Source: Oscillospiraceae bacterium (GTDB lineage: Bacteria; Bacillota; Clostridia; Oscillospirales; Oscillospiraceae). From it: a stretch of 64,000 nt of DNA. The DNA lies in assembly GCA_017535865.1 (NCBI GenBank), contig JAFXTM010000001.1, positions 62,001-126,000 of the forward strand. The letters run 5' to 3'. The translations under genes were made by a program, and so were the position numbers. Every line of letters starts with the position of its first letter. Positions within the stretch are counted from its first letter, which is position 1. The notes beneath the pieces are model-generated. The model did not search any database, had not been told where the DNA came from, and saw only the letters and a program-made list of their open reading frames with translations. Below, in pieces: positions 40,602 through 49,628 of this stretch.

Positions 40602-43112
40602 TTATTCGTCGTCCATGCCGATGAGGTCGAACTTTTCCGTCGAGACGACGATGTCGAAGCGGTCCTTCTTCGGCTTGGGGCATTTTACCAGGATGCTCCG
40701 GTCGGAGAGCTCGTAATACCAGCCTGCCTCGCTCTCCTCCCAGTTGTCCCGCACGAGGAAGCGCGGGATCGCTTCGCCGTCCACACTGACCCAGAACGCG
40801 CCTTTTTTCTTGCTGACGAGGCGGAGTGTCAGGCGCTCGATCGTGTCGGGGTAGCCGCCCTTCTTCTCAAAGCGGATGCGCGTGCGCTCGCCCGCCGTGA
40901 CGGTGATCTCGGTCTCGGCGTAAACGCCTTTCTTATAGTCCTCGCTGTGGCCGTCGTCGTCGTAGTAGACGAAGCGGCTGTCGCCCTCGGCGGCAACGAG
41001 CAGGTCGAGCTGCCGGACCTTGTCACGCAGGATGCGCTTGACGTCCTCGCTCGTACAGAAGACGGCGCTGCCGCGCAGGAACATCGGGATGCTGCCGAGC
41101 CCGACCGGCACTTCGATCGTCTGCCCGCCCTCGTACGCGCGCAGCCTGTCGTTCATGTCGTACCAGACCGTACCCTTCGGGAGGTACACGCGCCTTGTCG
41201 CCGCGCCCTTCTCCACCACGTTCGCCACCAGCACCGCGGGACCGTACATAAAGCAGAGGTTCTCGTCCGTATAGCAGGCGGGATCGTCCGGAAACTCGAG
41301 GAAGAGCGGGCGCATGACGGGCAGGCCGTCCACGCTCGCCTCACGCATCAGCGAGTAGAGATAGGGCAGCATCCGGTAGCGCAGGGCATAGGCCTCGCGC
41401 ACATAGGGCAGGTGCTCGGCATACATCCAGGGCTGGGTCACGGTGTTGTCGGAGTTGGCGGAGTTGATGGTGAAGCGGGGCTGGAACACGCCGCTCTGGA
41501 TCCAGCGCAGCAGCAGCTCGCCCTCGGGCGCGCCGCCGGCGAAGCCGCCGATGTCGCAGCCCATGTTGGCGCAGCCGGACAGACCCATCCCCAGGATGGT
41601 GGCAAGGTTGAACTTCACCGTGCGCCAGTCGGTCAGGTTGTCGCCGCCCCAGACCTGGGCGTAGCGCTGGATGCCCGCGAAGCCCGCGCGGTTGATGACG
41701 TAGGGCCGCTCGTTGGGGTAGACGTCGGCGATCGCCTGCACGGCGGTGTAGGCCATCATGTTGGAGTGGATGATCTTCAGATCCTCCATGGTCCCCTTCG
41801 CGCCCTCGTAGTCGCACTGGGAGAGCCGGTCCTCGATGCCGTCGATCTCGCAGTTGTCGTTCCAGACGGTCCTGGTGCCCTTCTTGAGGATGTTCTCCTC
41901 GAGCAGATGCTTCCAGGCCTCGCGCCCTGCGGGCCCCGTGAAGTCGATGAAGCGGCCCTCGCCGCCCCACCAGCGGCCCGTCGCGTCGGCCTTGCCGTCC
42001 GGGGTCTTGATGAAAGCGTCCCGCTCCTCGTAGTACCGCGCGTAGGGGTGGTTCTTCAGCACGCCGGGCTTGAGGTTGCAGATGACGTTGATGCCCATGG
42101 CGTTCATCTTCTCGAAGAAGCCCTCGGGGTCCGGGAAGCGCCTGCGGTTCCAGTTGAAGGTGTAGCGCAGGTTGTCCTCCTCGCCGGAGGAATAGCCGGA
42201 GGCCAGCCAGAAGTTGTCGATCCAGATCTGCTCCTGCAGGTGTTTCTCGACGACCTTGTAGATCTCCCGGTCGCAGTCCTTTTCGAGCTCCGCGTAATAC
42301 ATGGTGGACATGCAGTAGCCCAGGGACTGTTTGGTGGGCAGGATCGTCCGGCCGGTCAGCCAGGTGTAGCGGGAGATCACGTCCTTCATGGAGGGGCCGT
42401 TTATAAGGAACAGGTCGATGTCACCGCCGTCGGTCTGGTAATAGCAGTAGCGCTCCCAGTAGCCGGAGATCTCCTGCCCCAGATCAAAGACGCAGTCGTA
42501 GGAGTTGTGGTAGAACAGGCCCAGCGCGCGGCGGTCCTCCTCGTTGACGCGGATATAAAAGGGAATGTGCTTGTACATGGGATCGCCCGTCTCGGGATCG
42601 TGGCCGATGGCGTCCTTCGGGCTCATGCGCAGCCGGCGGAATTTTTTGTCCAGATGCCCGGTCTTCTCGCCGAAGCCGTAGAAGTGGTCCTTCTCGCGGT
42701 CCATGCAGGAATAGTGGCTGAGACGGCTAAGGTGGTCCTTCTCGAAGGCGCGCTCGGGGAGGTCGCGGTAGAGGCTGCGCCCCTGCCTGTCCAGAAGCGC
42801 GAAGGAGAAGGGCTCCTTGCGCAGCCGCAGCTCCAGCGTCGCGGTCTCAAAGTGCAGGAACTTCTCGTCCTCCTCACAGGCGACGTCCAGCGCCTTGATC
42901 CGCCGCCTCTCCCCCTCAAAGAGGGGGTCGAGGCGGTCGGCCCAGGCAGTGGTGACCAGGGTATAGGAGGCCTCGTCGAATCTCCGGTCAAAATTGACGC
43001 GGACGCGGATCACATCGTCCGAGAGAAACACGAGCAGAACGTCGGCGGTATCCGCGTGCAGCAGCCAGCCGTTTTCCGTTTTCTCCCGGGATTCATAGCG
43101 TTTTACGAGCAT
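40602..43112 (-). CDS. GH31-family glycoside hydrolase (copy A)
   Basis: An 836-residue cytosolic GH31 enzyme without a signal peptide. The N-terminal beta-sandwich includes 'FYGFGEKTGHLDKKF'; the barrel carries the nucleophile Asp in 'RTVWNDNCEID' and the acid/base Asp in 'AQVWGGDNLTDWRT'. 'GFAGGAPEGELLLRWIQSGVFQPRF' follows, as in alpha-glucosidases and alpha-xylosidases. It lies 11 bp from a paralogue and 19 bp upstream of uxuA, so it probably releases a uronic acid, or a sugar bound to one, from an imported alpha-linked glycoside. The specificity is an inference from the neighbours. Confidence 0.9.
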   Translation of the reverse strand: MLVKRYESREKTENGWLLHADTADVLLVFLSDDVIRVRVNFDRRFDEASYTLVTTAWADRLDPLFEGERRRIKALDVACEEDEKFLHFETATLELRLRKEPFSFALLDRQGRSLYRDLPERAFEKDHLSRLSHYSCMDREKDHFYGFGEKTGHLDKKFRRLRMSPKDAIGHDPETGDPMYKHIPFYIRVNEEDRRALGLFYHNSYDCVFDLGQEISGYWERYCYYQTDGGDIDLFLINGPSMKDVISRYTWLTGRTILPTKQSLGYCMSTMYYAELEKDCDREIYKVVEKHLQEQIWIDNFWLASGYSSGEEDNLRYTFNWNRRRFPDPEGFFEKMNAMGINVICNLKPGVLKNHPYARYYEERDAFIKTPDGKADATGRWWGGEGRFIDFTGPAGREAWKHLLEENILKKGTRTVWNDNCEIDGIEDRLSQCDYEGAKGTMEDLKIIHSNMMAYTAVQAIADVYPNERPYVINRAGFAGIQRYAQVWGGDNLTDWRTVKFNLATILGMGLSGCANMGCDIGGFAGGAPEGELLLRWIQSGVFQPRFTINSANSDNTVTQPWMYAEHLPYVREAYALRYRMLPYLYSLMREASVDGLPVMRPLFLEFPDDPACYTDENLCFMYGPAVLVANVVEKGAATRRVYLPKGTVWYDMNDRLRAYEGGQTIEVPVGLGSIPMFLRGSAVFCTSEDVKRILRDKVRQLDLLVAAEGDSRFVYYDDDGHSEDYKKGVYAETEITVTAGERTRIRFEKKGGYPDTIERLTLRLVSKKKGAFWVSVDGEAIPRFLVRDNWEESEAGWYYELSDRSILVKCPKPKKDRFDIVVSTEKFDLIGMDDE

Positions 43113-43123
43113 GGCGGTCTCCT

Positions 43124-45619
43124 TTACATGCCGATCAGGTCAAAGTCCTCAAAGCTGACGGTGAGCGTGACGTTTTCCTTCGGGTTGGGGTACTTGACGA
43201 GTACGGCCTTCTTCGACTGGCTGTAATACCAGCCCTTTTCGGCCGCCTCGAACTTGCGGCGGTTGAGGAAGTGCTCGAGCTTCTCCTCGCCCAGCGCCAC
43301 CCAGAAGGGGCTGCGGTCCTTGCGGATCATCTCGACCAGGACCGTCTCCACGAAGTCCGTGTACGCGCCCTCGGCCTTGAAGTCCACCTTGACGACGCTC
43401 GTGCCGTGCATGGCGATCTCGGTCTTGCGGAAGACGCCCCTGCGGAAGTCGTTCGTGACGCCGTCGTCGTCGTAGAGCGTGTAGCGGCGCTCGCCGCCCG
43501 GCGCGAGGATCAGGTGCAGCGCGGTCATGTGGTCGCGCTCCATGCTCATGAGCTGGTTGTCCGCCATCGGCAGGATCGCGCCCTCGCGGATGAACATCGG
43601 AATGCTCGCCATGTCCACCGGCACCTCGATGGTCTGGCCGCCCTCGTAGCAGCGGAACTTGTCGTTCCAGTCGTACCACTTGCAGCCGGCGGGGAGATAG
43701 ACCTTCCGGGTCTTCGCGCCCGGCTCGATGACGTTGGCCACCAGCAGGTCGCGGCCGTACAGGAACTCGAAGCTCTCGTCCCAGACCTTCGGGTCGTCCT
43801 GGAACTCATAGACCAGCGCGCGCATGATCGGCGCGCCGGTCCGGCTCGCCTCGTACTCGGCGGAGTAGAGATAGGGCGTCAGCCGGTAGCGCAGGAGGAT
43901 CGCGTCGCGGATCAGCGGCGCGGAATCGCGGAACATCCAGGGCTCGGTGACGGTGTTGTCGTTCGAGGCGGAGTGGATGGAGAAGCGGGGCTGGAAGACG
44001 CCGTTCTGCACCCAGCGGACGAAGAGCTCCTCATCGGGCGCGGGGCCTGCGAAGCCGCCGATGTCGGCGCCCTCGTTGGGCTGGCCGGAAAGGCCCATGC
44101 CGGTGATGATGGGGATGTTGTACTGCAGCGAGGTCCAGCTCGTGTAGTTGTCGCCGCACCAGGTCTGGGCGTACTTCTGGATGCCGGAGCTGCCGCTGCG
44201 GCAGACGACGTAGGGCCGCGCGTCTGCGTTGTGCTCCTCGACGGCCTCGTTGCCCAGCTTGCACATGATCGTGCACATGATGGGCTTGAGCTGGCCGATC
44301 GTACCGCCCTTGCCGTCGAAGTCCACCTTCGCGTCCTTGTCCAGCAGGCTGTCATACTCGCAGTTGTCGTCCCAGACGGAATCGGTGCCGACGTCGATGA
44401 CGTTTTCAATGAGATAATCCTTCCACGCGCGGCGGGCAGATGGCTTGGTGTAGTCCCAGAAGGCGCCGGGACCGCCCCACCAGTTGCCGACGGCGCAGCG
44501 GGAGGGATCCTTGCTGTCCTTGACGAAGACGTCCTTCGCGTTGAACTCGTCGAACCAGGGGTGGCAGAGCAGGATGCCCGGCTTGACATTGGGCACGTTC
44601 TGCGCGCCTTTTTCGTTCATCGCCGCGAAATAGGCGCGGGGATCCTTGAAGCGCTCGGTGTTCCAGGTGAAGACGCAGCGCTTGTTGTTCCAGCTCGTAT
44701 AGCCGGAGGAGAGATGGAAGCCGTCGATTGGGAAGCCCTCCTCCTTGATCGTGTCGATGAAGCCGAGCACGGCCTCGTCGCTGTCCTTTTCGAGCTCGGG
44801 GTAGTACATGCTCGAGCCCTGATAGCCCAGCGCGCGCTTCGGAAGCAGCGCCGGCCGGCCGGTCAGCAGCGTGTAGTTGTCGACCACACGTTTGAGCGTA
44901 TTGCCGCCGAGCAGGAAGAGGTCGACGTCGCCGCCGTCGGCCTGCCAGTAGGTGTAGCGCGGCCAGTAGTTCGACTTCTCGCGGCCCATGTTGAACACGG
45001 ACTCGTAGAAGTTGTGATAGAAGACGCCCACGGCCTTCTTCGTGTCGCGGTCCAGCCGGATGTAGAAGGGGATATGCTTGTAGAGCGTATCCATTTTGGT
45101 CGCGTCATAGCCCATGGCGTCGGTCGCGCGTTCACGCAGGAACTCCTTGTTCTTGTTGAGCGCGCCGGTCTTCTCGCCGAAGCCGTAGAAGCAGTCCTCC
45201 TCCTTCATGCGGCTGTAGGCCGTCACGCGGCGGTTAGCGTCGAGCGTGAAAGGGCAGCCCGCGAGCGTGCTGTAGAGCTCGGTCCCCTCCGCGTCAAAGA
45301 GGCGCAGGCAGAGCGGATCGCGGTCGATCTCGAGCCGGAGCGCGGCCGAGGCGAACACGAGGGTCTTTTCCCCCTCCTCCAGCGCCGGGACGACCGGCTC
45401 CACCCGGGTACGCTCGCCTTCGAAGAGCGGATCGAGGCGGTCTTCCCAGGCGGTGGTGGCGAGGACATAGCTCTCCTCGGCGAGCTCTTTATCAAAGGAG
45501 ACGCGCACGCGCGCGATCTCGTCGGTCACAAAGCAGAGCTTGATATCGGCGGCGTCGGTGTGGAGCAGATACGCGCCGTCGAGACGTTCCAGCCCGGTGA
45601 GTTTGGTACAGATTTCCAT
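43124..45619 (-). CDS. GH31-family glycoside hydrolase (copy B)
   Basis: An 831-residue paralogue of copy A. The nucleophile motif is 'DSVWDDNCEYDS' and the acid/base motif 'AQTWCGDNYTSWTS'; 'FYGFGEKTGALNKNKEF' and 'GFAGPAPDEELFVRWVQNGVFQPRF' match copy A. No signal peptide is present, so it acts on substrate already inside the cell. Differences around the active site (WCGDNYTSW against WGGDNLTDW) suggest the pair share a fold but split substrates or linkages. A terminator-like hairpin precedes it after dctM, so its expression may be uncoupled from the transporter. Confidence 0.9.
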   Translation of the reverse strand: MEICTKLTGLERLDGAYLLHTDAADIKLCFVTDEIARVRVSFDKELAEESYVLATTAWEDRLDPLFEGERTRVEPVVPALEEGEKTLVFASAALRLEIDRDPLCLRLFDAEGTELYSTLAGCPFTLDANRRVTAYSRMKEEDCFYGFGEKTGALNKNKEFLRERATDAMGYDATKMDTLYKHIPFYIRLDRDTKKAVGVFYHNFYESVFNMGREKSNYWPRYTYWQADGGDVDLFLLGGNTLKRVVDNYTLLTGRPALLPKRALGYQGSSMYYPELEKDSDEAVLGFIDTIKEEGFPIDGFHLSSGYTSWNNKRCVFTWNTERFKDPRAYFAAMNEKGAQNVPNVKPGILLCHPWFDEFNAKDVFVKDSKDPSRCAVGNWWGGPGAFWDYTKPSARRAWKDYLIENVIDVGTDSVWDDNCEYDSLLDKDAKVDFDGKGGTIGQLKPIMCTIMCKLGNEAVEEHNADARPYVVCRSGSSGIQKYAQTWCGDNYTSWTSLQYNIPIITGMGLSGQPNEGADIGGFAGPAPDEELFVRWVQNGVFQPRFSIHSASNDNTVTEPWMFRDSAPLIRDAILLRYRLTPYLYSAEYEASRTGAPIMRALVYEFQDDPKVWDESFEFLYGRDLLVANVIEPGAKTRKVYLPAGCKWYDWNDKFRCYEGGQTIEVPVDMASIPMFIREGAILPMADNQLMSMERDHMTALHLILAPGGERRYTLYDDDGVTNDFRRGVFRKTEIAMHGTSVVKVDFKAEGAYTDFVETVLVEMIRKDRSPFWVALGEEKLEHFLNRRKFEAAEKGWYYSQSKKAVLVKYPNPKENVTLTVSFEDFDLIGM

Positions 45620-45650
45620 ATACGGTTCCTCCTGAAACGAAGATCATGGA

Positions 45651-45707
45651 AAAAAACGGCGGTCCGCCGCTCTCCCGCGCGGAGCGTGGGCAGGTGGAGG
45701 ACCGCCG
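45651..45707 (-). terminator. Internal intrinsic terminator between dctM and the GH31 genes
   Basis: On the minus strand a 9-bp perfect outer stem (CGGCGGTCC / GGACCGCCG) with further GC pairing inside is followed directly by six T, the form of an intrinsic terminator. It lies between two genes that otherwise read as one operon, which suggests partial termination or regulated read-through. Confidence 0.65.
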
Positions 45708-45722
45708 GTAACGATGCCGGGA

Positions 45723-47054
45723 TCAGTTGAGCCAGCCCATGCCGCCCTCGATGAGGTGCGTCCAATAGGGAAGGCTGAGGGAGATCTGCGGGATATAGGT
45801 GACGAGGAACAGGGACACCACCATGGCCACGAAGATGGGCACGATGTACTTGGTGACGCCCTCGATCTTGACCTTGGCCACGCCGCAGCCGACGAAGAGG
45901 CAGGAGCCGACCGGCGGGGTGACGGAGCCGATGCCGAGGTTCAGGATCAGCATCAGGCCGAAGTGCACCTCGCTCATACCGATCTTGCGGATGATCGGCA
46001 GAAAGATCGGCACAAAGATCAGCACGGCCGGAGTCAGATCCAGGAACATGCCCATGACCAGCAGGAACACGTTCATGATGAGCAGGATCACGTAGCGGTT
46101 GTCGGAGATGCCCATGATCAGATCGGAGATCGCGCTGGGGATGCCGGTGCGCGCCATGACGTAGGCCATGATGGAGGAGGCGGCGATCAGGAAGAGGATC
46201 GTCGCGCTGCTCTTCATGGTGTCCGCGAGCAGATTGTAGAAGGTCTTGAAATCCATCTCGCGGTAGATGACGGCAAGCAGCCCGCAGTAAAGGCACATCA
46301 CGACGCCGGCTTCGGTCGCGGTGAAGATGCCGGCCAGGATGCCGCCCATGACGATGATGACCGCGAGCAGAGAGGGGATCGCGTCCAGGCAGATCTTCCA
46401 GCTGGGATCGGGATCCTTCACGTCGGACTTTTTGTAGCCGAGCTTTACGGCGAGCACGATCGCCATAACGGCGACGCAGACGCCGAGGAGCGCGCCGACA
46501 AAGTAACCGCCCATGAACAGCGCCGCAACAGATACGCCGCTGCCGACGGTGATCGCGTAAAGGATCAGCGGACCGGAGGGCGGGATCAGGATGCCGGTGG
46601 GCGCGGAACAGATGTTGACCGCGGCGGAGTAGTTGGGATCATAGCCCTCGTCCGCCTCCAGCGGGGAGAGGATGGAGCCCATGGCGGAGGTGGCGGCCAC
46701 GGAGGAGCCGGACACCGCGCCGAAGAACATGTTGGCCAGCACGTTGGTGGCGGCAAGGTAGCCGGGGATCTTGCCGACGAGCAGACGGGCGAAGCGTACG
46801 AGACGCTTGGCGATGCCGCCCTTGTTCATGATGTTGCCGCCCAGCGAGAAGAAAGGCAGGGCGAGCAGCGAGAAGCTGTCGAGGCCGGAGAAGCATTTCT
46901 GTGCGGCGGTGAAGGCGAAGCCGTCAAAGGTGGACTTGCCGCTCACGCAGATAGCGATGATGGAGGCGATTCCGATGCCGGCGGAGATCGGGACGCCCGC
47001 AAAGAGCATCACAAAGAAGGAGGCGAACAGAACGATCGTAGCGGTAATGACCAT
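45723..47054 (-). CDS. dctM: TRAP transporter large permease, DctM family (copy 2)
   Basis: A 443-residue permease with about twelve membrane helices and 'FFGAVSGSSVAATSAMGSIL' and 'TATEAGVVMCLYCGLL', the DctM signatures. Its start codon shares one base with the stop of dctQ (TGATG). It is the last gene of the transporter block and precedes the GH31 genes. The substrate is inferred to be an oligosaccharide or glycoside carrying a carboxylate. Confidence 0.92.
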   Translation of the reverse strand: MVITATIVLFASFFVMLFAGVPISAGIGIASIIAICVSGKSTFDGFAFTAAQKCFSGLDSFSLLALPFFSLGGNIMNKGGIAKRLVRFARLLVGKIPGYLAATNVLANMFFGAVSGSSVAATSAMGSILSPLEADEGYDPNYSAAVNICSAPTGILIPPSGPLILYAITVGSGVSVAALFMGGYFVGALLGVCVAVMAIVLAVKLGYKKSDVKDPDPSWKICLDAIPSLLAVIIVMGGILAGIFTATEAGVVMCLYCGLLAVIYREMDFKTFYNLLADTMKSSATILFLIAASSIMAYVMARTGIPSAISDLIMGISDNRYVILLIMNVFLLVMGMFLDLTPAVLIFVPIFLPIIRKIGMSEVHFGLMLILNLGIGSVTPPVGSCLFVGCGVAKVKIEGVTKYIVPIFVAMVVSLFLVTYIPQISLSLPYWTHLIEGGMGWLN

Positions 47055-47536
47055 CAGGCTTGCTTACCTCCTTTCTTCTCAGCGAAGAGCTGTACATACT
47101 TGAGGATACGGGCGAGAACGATCAGCACGCCGCAGATCGGCTCGATCAGATACAGGGTCTTCATCGGGATGCGCATGACGGAGGAGAGGTTCGTCGCGGT
47201 CGAGGAGAGCTTGATGCCGCCGTAGATGAAGACATAGATCACAAAGAAAAGGATGCAGAGCTCAATAAAGATTTCAAGGATCACCTTGAAAGGCCCCTTG
47301 GCCTTGTCGGTGATCAGCGTGAGCGCGAGGTGCTCATCGCGATAAAAGCAGTAGGCGGAACCGATCATGCCGGCGATGATGAGTACATAGCGCAGCAATT
47401 CATCGGTGAAGGTGGAGGGGTTCTGCAGGACCCAGCGGGTGAAGATCTGCCAGGTGCCGAAGACGACCAGCGTCAGCATGGAGATCGCCATGAGGAAACG
47501 CATGACGGCGTCCAGCACCTTTTCAACTTTTTTCAA
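47054..47536 (-). CDS. dctQ: TRAP transporter small permease, DctQ family (copy 2)
   Basis: A 160-residue, four-helix membrane protein typical of DctQ; 'NPSTFTDELLRYVLIIAGMIGSAYCFYRDEHLAL' is a family hallmark. It overlaps dctM by one base and lies about 150 bp after dctP, a gap that contains a hairpin. Confidence 0.9.
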   Translation of the reverse strand: MKKVEKVLDAVMRFLMAISMLTLVVFGTWQIFTRWVLQNPSTFTDELLRYVLIIAGMIGSAYCFYRDEHLALTLITDKAKGPFKVILEIFIELCILFFVIYVFIYGGIKLSSTATNLSSVMRIPMKTLYLIEPICGVLIVLARILKYVQLFAEKKGGKQA

Positions 47537-47584
47537 CTTCTACCATCTCCTTATTGTTTGGATTCGTCGATCACGTTGCAGAAA

Positions 47585-47620
47585 AGAGCGGCTTAACCCC
47601 CACCGGGTGCCAAGCCGCTC
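47585..47620 (-). promoter_or_regulatory. Intercistronic hairpin after dctP (copy 2)
   Basis: A 10-bp perfect stem (AGAGCGGCTT / AAGCCGCTCT) with a 16-nt loop, followed by a short T-run on the minus strand. It may act as a partial terminator or 3'-end protector for the dctP message. Confidence 0.6.
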
Positions 47621-47682
47621 TCTGTTCCTGACAAACAGGCAGGTCTGTGCTGTTGTGATCAGGGCGCGGCAGTCCGAAAGGC

Positions 47683-48726
47683 TCAGCCGGCGGCCTGGAT
47701 GCGCTCGACGAAGGCGTAGGTGGCGGGATCGCTGCTCTTCAGATTCTCATACAGAGGAGCGACGGCAGCCTGGAAAGCGGCCTTGTCCACATCGGTGACA
47801 TACTCGACCTTGCCCTCGACCTGAGCCTTGACGTCCTCTTCGAACTTGGCCCAGAGTTCCTTGTAATTTGCGACCATGTCGGCGGCGGTCTTGGTCATGA
47901 TCTCGCGCTGGCTGTCGCTCATCTCGTTCCAGACCTTGGTGGAGATGACGATGACGTCGGGGATCATGGTGTGCTCGTCATAGCAGTAGTACTGGGTCAC
48001 GTCGGCGTGGTCGCGCATGGCGGTGATGTTGTTCTCGGCGCCGTCGACGACACCCTGCTGCATGCCGGTGTAGATGTCGCCGTAGCCCATGACGGTGGCG
48101 GAGCCGCCGAACGCGTTCATCATGTCGATGGCCATCTGGCTGTCCATGGTGCGGATCTTCAGGCCCTTGAGGTCATCGGGGGTGCGGATCGGGGTCTTCG
48201 CGGTGTAGAAGCAGCGGGTGCCGGACTCGAGCCAGGCCAGACCGACAAAGCCGTCCTTCTCGGTCAGCTTGTAGAGGTCCTGTCCGATCTCGCCGTTCAT
48301 GACCTTATAGAGGTGATCCTTGCTGGTGAAGACATAGGGGACGGAGACGCAGTTCCACTCAGAGGCGAAGTTGGCGAGCGTGCCGGCGGAGACCTTGGTC
48401 ATCTCCAGCTGGCCGGCCTGGATCTGGCTGACGCAGTCGGCCTCGGAGCCGAGCGTGCCGCCGAAAGCGATGTCGATGTTGATGGTGCCGCCGGAGGCCT
48501 CCTTAACGGCAGCGGCCCAGGCAGTCAGAGCGACGTTGATCGCGTGGTCCTCGGCCATATTGTGGGCAAGCGTCAGGTTGAAGGTCTTATCCGCGGGGGC
48601 GGCTTCCTGGGGAGCGGCCTCCTGAGCCGGAGCCTGGGTGGCGGCGGGGGCGCTGGTCTTGCTGCCGCAGGCGGCGAAAGCGAAGACCATCACAAGGCAG
48701 AGCGCCAGGGCAATGATTCTTTTCAT
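47683..48726 (-). CDS. dctP: TRAP transporter solute-binding lipoprotein, DctP family (copy 2)
   Basis: A 347-residue binding lipoprotein. A signal peptide ends in the lipobox 'FAFAACGSK', so it is anchored to the membrane, unlike the DctP at 5189-6196. A low-complexity Ala/Pro/Gln/Glu linker (about 23-46) precedes the fold. The ligand Arg is in 'LKGLKIRTMDS' and 'GMQQGVVDGAENN' is the family block. The ATG at 48726 is taken as the start because GAGGA lies 9 nt upstream; a GTG two codons earlier is less likely. It is the first gene of the glycoside/uronate operon. Confidence 0.9.
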   Translation of the reverse strand: MKRIIALALCLVMVFAFAACGSKTSAPAATQAPAQEAAPQEAAPADKTFNLTLAHNMAEDHAINVALTAWAAAVKEASGGTINIDIAFGGTLGSEADCVSQIQAGQLEMTKVSAGTLANFASEWNCVSVPYVFTSKDHLYKVMNGEIGQDLYKLTEKDGFVGLAWLESGTRCFYTAKTPIRTPDDLKGLKIRTMDSQMAIDMMNAFGGSATVMGYGDIYTGMQQGVVDGAENNITAMRDHADVTQYYCYDEHTMIPDVIVISTKVWNEMSDSQREIMTKTAADMVANYKELWAKFEEDVKAQVEGKVEYVTDVDKAAFQAAVAPLYENLKSSDPATYAFVERIQAAG

Positions 48727-48793
48727 GTTCACGATTCCTCCTTAATTGATTTGGGGACGTTTTCAACAACGGTTTATCCGCTTTGTAGTTTGT

Positions 48794-48822
48794 ATTTTAC
48801 TGGAAAACCGGCCGACTGACAA
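48794..48822 (-). promoter_or_regulatory. Predicted promoter of the TRAP/GH31/uronate operon
   Basis: On the minus strand TTGTCA (48822-48817) and TAAAAT (48799-48794) are 17 bp apart, about 68 bp upstream of dctP. No regulator gene is adjacent. Confidence 0.6.
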
Positions 48823-48874
48823 GCCTGTAATATTCACTATATCATCCATCCCCGGAAAATTGTGAAATGTGCGC

Positions 48875-48908
48875 AAAAGGCGCCATGCTCTTTTGGGCAT
48901 GTCGCCTT
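48875..48908 (-). terminator. Terminator of the YcxB-like gene
   Basis: A stem of AAGGCG and CATGC blocks with one mismatch around a loop, followed on the minus strand by CCTTTTG, about 65 bp past the stop of the YcxB-like gene. Confidence 0.6.
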
Positions 48909-48971
48909 GCTCCGCGGGAGGATACCCGGCTCTTTCCGTACCGGGAACCGGACTGCCGCGCCGCTTTTCTC

Positions 48972-49538
48972 TCATTTTTCTTTCAGATCGCGCAGCAGCT
49001 GCCGCAGGTCGTAGAGGTTGAGACTCAGGATGCTCTTCTCCCTTCGCCAGGTCAGCCCGGTCTTCTCTCCGACAAAGGCCTTGAAGGCCTCCTCCTGCTT
49101 CGGCTGCAGAGAAGCCCGCTCCAGCATGCAGACCGAATCGCGCGAGACGAACAGGTAGAAATACCCGTTGTCCTCCGCCAGGCGCGTGAACTTTCCGTAG
49201 GGGATATCCATGCTGCCCTCGCCCTGCAGATGCAGTCCGTCCGCTTCAAAGACGTACTTCATCACGGGCAGGGAGGCCTTGCGCTCGCTCAGCGCGCAGT
49301 CCGCGCGCACGGAGGCCGGGAAATCCCGGCTGGCGAGCAGCCAGCAGCCCAGCAGGAGCAGCAGCGCCCGCGCCCAGGCAGGGACGGCGGCGAGCAGCGC
49401 GGCAGCCACGAGCGCGAGGCCGAGCGCCATCCGCAGCAGCATGCGCCGCTTGCCATAGGCGTAGTACTGTGTTTTGTAGAGCTGCTGGATCGTCTTTTCC
49501 GTATGGGTGATGCTCGCCCGATACAAGCCTTCCGCCAT
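48972..49538 (-). CDS. YcxB-like membrane protein of unknown function
   Basis: A 188-residue protein with two adjacent membrane helices (about 34-70, 'MALGLALVAAALLAAVPAWARALLLLLGCWLLA') and a C-terminal cytosolic domain containing 'IPYGKFTRLAEDNGYFYLFVSRDSVCML'. The pattern 'PY..f.....t....yLf......i.i....' is that of YcxB-like proteins, whose function is not known. It lies 90 bp after the Crp/Fnr gene on the same strand and could share its transcript. A function in redox metabolism is not shown. Confidence 0.65.
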   Translation of the reverse strand: MAEGLYRASITHTEKTIQQLYKTQYYAYGKRRMLLRMALGLALVAAALLAAVPAWARALLLLLGCWLLASRDFPASVRADCALSERKASLPVMKYVFEADGLHLQGEGSMDIPYGKFTRLAEDNGYFYLFVSRDSVCMLERASLQPKQEEAFKAFVGEKTGLTWRREKSILSLNLYDLRQLLRDLKEK

Positions 49539-49628
49539 GCTCCATCCCGCCTTTCGACAATCTTTTTTTATTTTCTCATGGTATCCCGACGCCGTCAGCC
49601 GACATTTGCCGCCGCGGCGTCTCCGCGT

